From Clostridia bacterium (GTDB lineage: Bacteria; Bacillota; Clostridia; Oscillospirales; CAG-272), in contig JAFTXE010000006.1 of NCBI GenBank assembly GCA_017461745.1, positions 1 through 32,881 on the forward strand: a stretch of 32,881 bases of DNA. The letters run 5' to 3'. Shown here piece by piece: positions 28,262 to 32,881 of this stretch (within the stretch, counting starts at the first letter, position 1; the number at the start of each line of letters is the position of its first letter). The translations under genes and the position numbers were made by a program. A model generated the notes under the pieces. That model did no database searches and was not told the DNA's origin. It worked only from the letters and a program-made list of their open reading frames with translations.

Positions 28262-28837
28262 TTGAGAGGAGGTGTGTTTATGGACGATAAGTTGCTTATT
28301 GAGATGTTTAATTGTCGTTCGGAAGAAGCAATAAAGTGCCTGTCTGAAAAATATGGTGCCACTATGTATTCCGTCAGCTATAATATACTGAATAAACACG
28401 AAGATGCAGAAGAATGTGTTAATGATGCTTACGTTGGAATATGGAATGCCATTCCTCCAACCAATCCCGATTCTCTTTGTGCCTTTGCTTGTAGAGTAAC
28501 GCGTAATATTTCTCTTACAAGGTACAAGCGAAATAATGCGGCAAAAAGGAAAGGAATGGCACATACGGATTTTGAAGAAATATCGGAGTTTATTCCTGAT
28601 GAAAGAACTGTTTCTGAGGAATTGGAAGCTAAGGAAATTACCGAAACACTGAATTTTTGGCTTTCAAAATTGAATAGAGAAAACTTATATATATTTATGC
28701 GAAGATATTGGTATATGGATTCGGTAACTGATATCGCAAAGAATACCGAGCTTTCTGACGCAGCTGTTTATCTTCGTATTGATAGGATGAAAAAGAGTCT
28801 TTTGAAATTTCTTACGGAAAGGGGAATTTTGATATGA
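28262..28837 (+). CDS. ECF-type RNA polymerase sigma factor
   Basis: A 191-residue group 4 sigma factor. Region 2 spans about 20-85 (MYSVSYNILNKHEDAEECVNDAYVGIWNAIP is the core helix contacting RNA polymerase and the -10 element), and region 4 about 125-185 (YIFMRRYWYMDSVTDIAKNTELSDAAVYLRIDRMKKSLLKFL, a helix-turn-helix for -35 binding). It begins after GAGAGGAGGTGTGTTT and overlaps the next gene by 4 bp (ATGA), the usual sigma/anti-sigma arrangement. No autoregulatory promoter was recognised with confidence. Confidence 0.93.
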   Translation: MRGGVFMDDKLLIEMFNCRSEEAIKCLSEKYGATMYSVSYNILNKHEDAEECVNDAYVGIWNAIPPTNPDSLCAFACRVTRNISLTRYKRNNAAKRKGMAHTDFEEISEFIPDERTVSEELEAKEITETLNFWLSKLNRENLYIFMRRYWYMDSVTDIAKNTELSDAAVYLRIDRMKKSLLKFLTERGILI

Positions 28838-29964
28838 ATAATGGAAAAAACAAAATTAACGAAGCGTTTGGAAATGTAGATTCGGTATTTATAGAATCCA
28901 CTTTGTCATATCAAAAAAGAGGGAAAAACAGGGCATTCAGAATAATTGCTTTTGTAGCCTGTGTTGCTTTAGCTTTGTCTATAATACCGATAGGTATGAT
29001 TATAGCGAACAAAAAAGAGGTAAATACAGACTTTATTGAAACGCAGCAATTTACAGATGCGGAAAATGAAAGATTTACCGTAGGAGATATTTCGGATTTG
29101 GGATGGGAGGTAATATTATTTGACGGATTAAACGTTCAAAAGCAAAAAACGGGTGTTATAGGGGCGAAATACGTGTTGGATATAAATTACGGAGAGCGCG
29201 AAATATTTAGCAAGTGCAATTCTGATGCTGATATTTGTGCAGAGCTTTTGGGGCAGTGGATAGTTTCGCTTTTTTGCTTCGATTATGATTTGCATTTTTC
29301 TCTTTTTCCCGAGCAGCTTCTTGCTGATTACGTGTACGTTGAATTTGCCGAAGAGGGAATGACCAAGGAACAAGCGCTGAATAAGATTACACAGGTGGCT
29401 TCTGATGTTATACCGTTGGAAAATGTAAAAATACAATATTCTATAAAGCAAGCATATATAAATGATTCTTCGGTGACGCAAGAGTTTATTGAAAAAGAGC
29501 GCTCTGTCTTTGAAAGAATAGGTATGGATGTAAACAAAATTGAAGGCGTGATAAAATTTACCATTGAAGATGCGGCTGCATGCTTCGATGAGCTTTGGGT
29601 CTATGAAGACGAATATTTTGACTATGGAGAAGATTATATTTTTTATAAATATGACGGAAGATGGTATGCGGAGAGGCATTTGTTAGATGATGACTTGTCC
29701 ATAGATTTTCTTAAAGCAGAAGAAGAAAATAATCACGGATACTATAAAATTTACAAATGCGAGGGGAAAATCACGGATATAACAAACGGATATATTTGCT
29801 TACATGATAATCGATATTTTAGAATTGCCGAAAATGAGATTCAGGATTTTTCTATTGGAGATAATGTAAAAATCCAATATTACAACGTGTTAGCTTATGT
29901 AAAGAGAATTTCAGACGGAAAACGATGCCTATTATATACGTCGGTTTCTGTTGAAAAACAGTAG
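28834..29964 (+). CDS. Putative membrane-anchored anti-sigma factor
   Basis: A 376-residue protein translationally coupled to the ECF sigma factor. About 34 cytosolic residues (NKINEAFGNVDSVFIES) precede one transmembrane helix at 35-58, followed by a large extracellular domain of more than 300 residues. The outer domain is rich in acidic and aromatic residues and ends with a small beta-rich module (about 320-370: GKITDITNGYICLHDNRYFRIAENEI). The sequence is not similar enough to a named anti-sigma family for me to identify, so the role comes from position and topology. The signal it senses is unknown. Confidence 0.75.
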   Translation: MNNGKNKINEAFGNVDSVFIESTLSYQKRGKNRAFRIIAFVACVALALSIIPIGMIIANKKEVNTDFIETQQFTDAENERFTVGDISDLGWEVILFDGLNVQKQKTGVIGAKYVLDINYGEREIFSKCNSDADICAELLGQWIVSLFCFDYDLHFSLFPEQLLADYVYVEFAEEGMTKEQALNKITQVASDVIPLENVKIQYSIKQAYINDSSVTQEFIEKERSVFERIGMDVNKIEGVIKFTIEDAAACFDELWVYEDEYFDYGEDYIFYKYDGRWYAERHLLDDDLSIDFLKAEEENNHGYYKIYKCEGKITDITNGYICLHDNRYFRIAENEIQDFSIGDNVKIQYYNVLAYVKRISDGKRCLLYTSVSVEKQ

Positions 29965-29996
29965 GCATCGAAAAAACGTGGTAAAATGAATTTGCT

Positions 29997-30036
29997 AAGC
30001 CGCTTTGTTTGTCAAAGCGGCTTCTTTAATATTTTA
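29997..30036 (+). terminator. Terminator after the sigma/anti-sigma operon
   Basis: AAGCCGCTTTG (29997-30007), loop TTTGT and CAAAGCGGCTT (30013-30023), followed by CTTTAATATTTT. Confidence 0.85.
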
Positions 30037-30104
30037 GGTAAGATGCCATTTTTATATTAAGTGACGGTTTTGTGAAAAAAATTTGTCGAAATAGAAAAAA
30101 ACAG

Positions 30105-30133
30105 TTGACAAAAGCTGCATTTGGGGGTATAAT
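30105..30133 (+). promoter_or_regulatory. Consensus promoter of the oadB riboswitch
   Basis: TTGACA (30105-30110), 17-bp spacer, TATAAT (30128-30133), an exact sigma-A consensus. Confidence 0.85.
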
Positions 30134-30141
30134 AATATGTA

Positions 30142-30244
30142 ATAAAAGGGAGTAGTTTGCACGGCGCTGTCGTGGTGGTTGATTCGTCAAAACGATTTTT
30201 TAATCCGGATCACCGTAAACCAAGGTTTAAAACAAGACTTTTAT
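30142..30244 (+). promoter_or_regulatory. yybP-ykoY-like (manganese) riboswitch candidate
   Basis: The leader opens with AAAAGGGAGTAG, the 5' signature of the yybP-ykoY class, and closes with ACAAGACTTTTAT. P1 pairs ATAAAAG (30142-30148) with CTTTTAT (30238-30244), and the same 3' strand is reused in a following terminator, the normal switching arrangement. A central GTGGTG/CACC stem encloses CGTCAAAACGA. The class is assigned from these boundary motifs; a sodium-sensing riboswitch would also make sense for this gene and cannot be excluded by eye. Confidence 0.65.
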
Positions 30245-30273
30245 GCGCTTTGCCGTATAAAAGCTTTTTTTAT
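30238..30273 (+). terminator. Riboswitch-controlled terminator before oadB
   Basis: CTTTTAT (30238-30244) pairs with ATAAAAG (30257-30263), followed by CTTTTTTTATT. The 5' strand is shared with P1 of the riboswitch, so the two structures exclude each other. Confidence 0.8.
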
Positions 30274-30321
30274 TGTGTCAGCAAGCTCTCGGAAAATTAA
30301 AAGAAAGGAAATTTAACATCA

Positions 30322-31428
30322 ATGGAAATTCTCTATGAAGGCGTCGTTGAGCTATTTACTATCATTGGATTAAAAAGAGTGATAATGTGGCTCATCGGTG
30401 GATTGCTGATCTACCTCGCGATCAAAAAGGAAATGGAGCCGACTCTTCTTTTGCCCATGGGCTTCGGCGCTATTATCGTAAATATCCCCGGCGTTTATGA
30501 GGGCGCTCTCAAGACCTTGTTTGAAGCGGGTATTTCAAACGAGCTGTTCCCACTTATTCTATTTATCGGTATCGGAGCAATGATAGACTTCGGTCCCGTT
30601 CTGTCAAACCCTAAGCTTATGATATTCGGCGCGGCGGCGCAGTTTGGTATCTTCTTTACCTTCTCGCTTGCGTCTCTCTTCTTTACACCCGAGGAGGCGG
30701 CGTCTATCGGTATCATCGGCGCGGCTGACGGACCTACGGCAATAGTCGTTGCGCAAAAGCTGCTTGGCGATTCCTCTACCATCACGGGAGCAATTATGGT
30801 TGCGGCGTATTCCTATATGGCGCTCGTACCCGTTATCCAGCCTCCTATAATAAAGCTTCTTACCACCAAGAAGGAAAGACTTATCCGCATGCCCTACAAG
30901 CCCAAGAACGTTTCCAAGACCACGAGAATACTTTTCCCGATAATTATCACGATAATCGCGGGTCTCGTAGCTCCCGAGTCTATTGACCTTCTCGGCTTCC
31001 TTATGTTCGGTAACCTCATTCGTGAGTGCGGCGTTCTCAATTCGCTTTCCGATACGGCTCAGAAGGTTCTCGCAAACCTCGTTACCATCTTCCTCGGAAT
31101 TACCGTTGCAACTCAGATGACGGCAGATAAGTTCCTCTCTCCCTATACGCTTCTTATCCTCGGACTTGGTCTGTTCGCGTTCATATTCGATACCGCGGGC
31201 GGTATCCTCGTAGCGAAGGTTATCAACCTCTTCTCCAAGGAAAAGCTCAACCCCATGATAGGTGCTGCGGGTATCTCCGCATTCCCCATGTCAGGACGTG
31301 TCGTTCATAAGATGGGACTTAAGGAAGACCCTCAGAACTTCCTGCTTATGCACTCTATCGGTGTAAACGTATCGGGTCAGATCGCCTCCGTTATCGCGGG
31401 CGGACTTATACTCAGCTTTATGCTTTAA
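30322..31428 (+). CDS. Sodium-translocating decarboxylase beta subunit (OadB/GcdB/MmdB type)
   Basis: Integral membrane subunit of a biotin-dependent oxaloacetate, methylmalonyl- or glutaconyl-CoA decarboxylase; it removes CO2 from carboxybiotin and pumps sodium out. The 368-residue protein shows the family core: IGIGAMIDFGPVLSNP, GIIGAADGPTAIVVA at about 130-145 (sodium/biotin site), TRILFPIIITIIAGLVAPESIDLLGFLMFGNL, and AGISAFPMSGRVVHKMGLKEDPQNFLLMHSIGVNVSGQI at the end. The start follows GAAAGGAAATTTAACATCA. Alpha (carboxyltransferase) and biotin-carrier subunits are not in this window, so the full enzyme must be completed from another locus. Confidence 0.94.
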   Translation: MEILYEGVVELFTIIGLKRVIMWLIGGLLIYLAIKKEMEPTLLLPMGFGAIIVNIPGVYEGALKTLFEAGISNELFPLILFIGIGAMIDFGPVLSNPKLMIFGAAAQFGIFFTFSLASLFFTPEEAASIGIIGAADGPTAIVVAQKLLGDSSTITGAIMVAAYSYMALVPVIQPPIIKLLTTKKERLIRMPYKPKNVSKTTRILFPIIITIIAGLVAPESIDLLGFLMFGNLIRECGVLNSLSDTAQKVLANLVTIFLGITVATQMTADKFLSPYTLLILGLGLFAFIFDTAGGILVAKVINLFSKEKLNPMIGAAGISAFPMSGRVVHKMGLKEDPQNFLLMHSIGVNVSGQIASVIAGGLILSFML

Positions 31429-31443
31429 TGAAAGGAGTATATC

Positions 31444-31617
31444 ATGACGCTTAATATTGAAAATTTTATCGCTTCTCTTAAATTTATGTGGCAGGGAATG
31501 CTCTGCATCTTCGTCGTTATCGGCGTTATAATTCTTTCGGTTTATCTTATAGGCGCTATTACCGCAAAGGCAGACGAAAGAAAAAAGGCAAAGCAAGAAA
31601 ATACGGATAATAATTAA
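31444..31617 (+). CDS. Small membrane subunit, OadG-like
   Basis: A 57-residue protein starting MTLNIENFIASLKFMWQGML with one transmembrane helix (about 19-41: CIFVVIGVIILSVYLIGAI) and a Lys/Glu-rich tail (KADERKKAKQENTDNN). The short periplasmic start, single helix with MWQGMLCIF and charged tail are the layout of the gamma/delta subunit (OadG, MmdD) that assembles the decarboxylase. It starts 15 bp after the beta-subunit stop with GAAAGGAGTATATC, so the pair is one operon. Confidence 0.8.
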   Translation: MTLNIENFIASLKFMWQGMLCIFVVIGVIILSVYLIGAITAKADERKKAKQENTDNN

Positions 31618-31621
31618 ATTT

Positions 31622-31670
31622 TTAGGGGCTACCTCAAATTTGTATTTGAGGTAGCCCCTAAAAGCATCAA
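31622..31670 (+). terminator. Terminator after oadB-oadG
   Basis: TAGGGGCTACCTCAAAT and its exact inverse ATTTGAGGTAGCCCCTA form a 17-bp stem with loop TTGT, positions about 31622-31660; A/T-rich sequence follows. It may also act on the opposite strand (TTTTTAATTT side) for the 31740 gene. Confidence 0.8.
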
Positions 31671-31739
31671 AAAGCAGATTTTGACTTGAAAGCATTCTGA
31701 AACTGCGTGCTATTTATCCTGAATTACCGTTGATCACAT

Positions 31740-32135
31740 CTATTCTGTTTTAAACGTGGGAAAAGACAGCAACAGCGTATTATTATCATCGTCATGGTCA
31801 AACGTCATATTGGCGTAGCGTATGGCTTCGAATAGTTTGCTCGGAATATGTATGCTCATATCCCCTGTCAGCGTTACCTTGAGCTTGTCTTTTTCGTCAT
31901 CATAGTAAATATTGACGAAAAGCACTTGAGCGTCCGCATAAAGTATTATTTGCTTGAGAATATTCATCATCTTTTCGCACTCGACGACGTCGGCTCTGAG
32001 GCTTGGTATAAGAGTTAAGAAGTGCCAGAGCTTTTTCCAGACTATATCCTGTTTTTTGTATTGATAGAAAGTGGAAGGGGTAAACTCAAAGTCTTTTGCC
32101 TCGTTCCTATACCTTGATAATGCGCCTTTTTGCAT
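31740..32135 (-). CDS. Hypothetical protein, 131 residues
   Basis: No family recognised. The protein starts MQKGALSRYRNEAKDFEFTP, with a basic/aromatic first 45 residues (YQYKKQDIVWKKLWHFLTLIPSL), followed by alternating beta-like stretches (AQVLFVNIYYDDEKDKLKVTLTGDMSIHI) and an acidic end (FDHDDDNNTLLLSFPTFKTE). No signal peptide or membrane helix. The start has GAAAGAGGTACGGCA upstream. It lies behind a highly folded stretch (32140-32390) that could be its leader RNA. Confidence 0.7.
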   Translation of the reverse strand: MQKGALSRYRNEAKDFEFTPSTFYQYKKQDIVWKKLWHFLTLIPSLRADVVECEKMMNILKQIILYADAQVLFVNIYYDDEKDKLKVTLTGDMSIHIPSKLFEAIRYANMTFDHDDDNNTLLLSFPTFKTE

Positions 32136-32139
32136 TGCC

Positions 32140-32390
32140 GTACCTCTTTCGGATTTATTTGTTATCCGCGGAGAGCCCTTTGCCGCCGAACCTCTGCGCT
32201 TGCGCGCAGAGGGGCAGACGTAAGCCCTCCGAAAACAAAAGCCGCACGGGAGTCAGAATACTCTGAACCCCACGCGCGACAAATTTCTGTCAATTACGCT
32301 ATCTGCCTTTAATTCGGTAGCGCAACGAATACGTGGGGTGCTCGGTCACCCAAAGATATACAAACATTTGCGGTGAGTGTATATCACGGC
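32140..32390. other. Highly structured intergenic region, possible leader RNA
   Basis: At least three hairpin systems: (1) CCTCTGCGC-TTGC-GCGCAGAGG (32191-32212), a GCAA tetraloop on the minus strand, nested in TGCC/GGCA and CGGAGAGCCCTT (32169-32180) / AAGCCCTCCG (32222-32231); (2) ACCCCACG (32267-32274) / CGTGGGGT (32332-32339) enclosing CGCTATC (32297-32303) / GGTAGCG (32316-32322); (3) GATATACA (32355-32362) / TGTATATC (32378-32385). No protein is likely. On the minus strand it would be the 5' leader of the 31740 gene. I do not recognise the class. Confidence 0.5.
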
Positions 32391-32434
32391 TTGTTGCCCT
32401 CGTCGGAGAACTTCAAGTAGTTTTGCTTTGAGAA

Positions 32435-32480
32435 TATAAAAATCCGTACTCAAAGCCCTCAGAAGTGCCTTGAATACGGA
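32435..32480 (-). terminator. Terminator on the minus strand
   Basis: CCGTATTCAAGGC pairs over 13 positions (two G-U) with GGCTTTGAGTACGG, followed on the minus strand by ATTTTTATATTC. It ends the transcript from the promoter at 32654-32682. Confidence 0.75.
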
Positions 32481-32518
32481 AAATTCCATAACAATAAAAC
32501 CTATATGTCGAAAACCTC

Positions 32519-32547
32519 TTGCAAAATGGAGAAAATTGTGTTATAAT
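32519..32547 (+). promoter_or_regulatory. Promoter of a plus-strand small RNA
   Basis: TTGCAA (32519-32524), 17-bp spacer, TATAAT (32542-32547). Confidence 0.7.
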
Positions 32548-32553
32548 ATTCCT

Positions 32554-32645
32554 CGGGCGTCGGTTATCCGATTGTATAGGAGTGCTCGGTACACTTCTGT
32601 GCAGGGCTGTCGTATTTGCGGTACGATAGCCTGCCTTTTATTTTT
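32554..32645 (+). ncRNA. Small RNA of about 90 nt, unknown
   Basis: It lies between the promoter at 32519-32547 and the hairpin GCAGGGCTGTCGTA (32601-32614) / TACGATAGCCTGC (32622-32634), which is followed by CTTTTATTTTT. It contains TCGG-TTAT-CCGA and AGTG...CACT mini-hairpins and no ORF. A promoter on the other strand (32654-32682) produces an RNA complementary to all of it. Confidence 0.55.
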
Positions 32646-32653
32646 GTACCTAC

Positions 32654-32682
32654 ATTATACACCAAAATATTCCTTTTGTCAA
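32654..32682 (-). promoter_or_regulatory. Consensus promoter opposing the plus-strand small RNA
   Basis: On the minus strand: TTGACA (32682-32677), 17-bp spacer, TATAAT (32659-32654), an exact sigma-A consensus. The transcript would run about 210 nt to the terminator at 32435-32480 and cover 32554-32645 in antisense. Confidence 0.8.
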
Positions 32683-32689
32683 TACGTTT

Positions 32690-32881
32690 TGCAAAATTGG
32701 TATGGTGTTATGTATTGTTCTTGGAATTATTTATGATCTATAGGATTGTTTGATATGTACGCACTTTCTCCGTGTCATTCTGAGCAGATGAAACTTTGGT
32801 GGAGAGCTAAAGAAACAGTGCGAAGAATCTTTGCGACGTAAGGAGCAACTATTAACCGTATATATTGGGAGAGTTTTTAAA
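32690..32881. other. Window end without recognisable gene
   Basis: AT-rich sequence with no credible ORF. From about 32773 it contains GTGTCATTCTGAGC and GCGAAGAATCTTTGC, which resemble fragments of an interspersed repeat common in gut bacteria, but only this one copy is in the window. Confidence 0.3.

Noticed and set aside
32346-32489. 47-residue minus-strand ORF (MEFSVFKALLRAL...)
   Set aside because: It runs through a strong terminator hairpin and into the structured region, with a poor Shine-Dalgarno sequence.

Overview
The window looks like a chromosomal stretch of an anaerobic, low- to mid-GC Firmicute of the class Clostridia, probably a gut Oscillospirales/Christensenellales-type organism. 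The evidence is a SpoVM-like sporulation peptide, a GTP-type PEP carboxykinase, a sodium-pump decarboxylase beta subunit, a lysine riboswitch before dapA, AGCS and OPT transporters, near-consensus SigA promoters with 17-bp spacers, and AGGAGG-type ribosome binding sites. No tRNA, phage, CRISPR or complete insertion sequence was seen.

Layout. 1-273 is the 3' end of a 23S rRNA gene, followed by a terminator and no 5S gene. 492-2565 (minus) is dapA-dapB under a lysine riboswitch. 2614-2838 is a 225-bp nested palindromic repeat whose second copy lies at 23293-23538. 2876-4682 holds queA with a RelB/YafQ-type toxin-antitoxin cassette inserted exactly at its 3' end, marked by a 16-bp direct repeat. 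4692-5235 holds a small orphan transcription unit and, on the minus strand, a 52-residue membrane protein plus spoVM. 5292-6422 is an asparagine-synthetase-like protein that has lost its catalytic residues. 6534-7847 is a GH28-like beta-helix protein, 7925-8719 an AraC regulator, and 8863-10896 a glycosyltransferase fused to a CsaB-type pyruvyltransferase for cell-wall polymers. 10935-12623 holds two lipoproteins (minus), and 12764-15024 an OPT transporter followed by a PqqD-like protein.

15060-18060 is a low-coding, AT-rich accessory stretch. It contains a 23-residue basic peptide unit, a zinc-ribbon membrane protein, a Cys/His-rich lipoprotein behind a strongly structured leader RNA, a broken four-helix-bundle gene overlapping a truncated ASCH gene, a cluster of short hairpins, and an inverted fragment of the guaA tail. 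From 18070 to 22242 (minus) come a GMP synthase lacking its amidotransferase domain, then rlmH, a WalJ-type hydrolase, a small membrane protein and galactokinase. 22414-23250 is a membrane protein. 23607-26018 is a lactonase-like propeller and an AGCS amino-acid/sodium symporter in one operon. 26358-28145 is PEP carboxykinase, 28262-29964 an ECF sigma factor with its likely anti-sigma partner, and 30142-31617 a yybP-ykoY-like riboswitch in front of oadB and a small oadG-like gene. The window ends with an unknown gene (31740-32135) behind a highly folded leader, and an intergenic block with two opposed promoters making overlapping RNAs.

How the parts fit: PEP carboxykinase and the decarboxylase beta subunit both act at the PEP-oxaloacetate node and could couple fermentation to a sodium gradient that the AGCS symporter would use. 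The most unusual content is non-coding: several near-perfect promoters drive short structured transcripts that end at strong terminators, and two mobile-looking structures are present (the nested palindromes, and the toxin-antitoxin cassette that replaced the last codon of queA). All identifications rest on reading motifs by eye; no database search was run.
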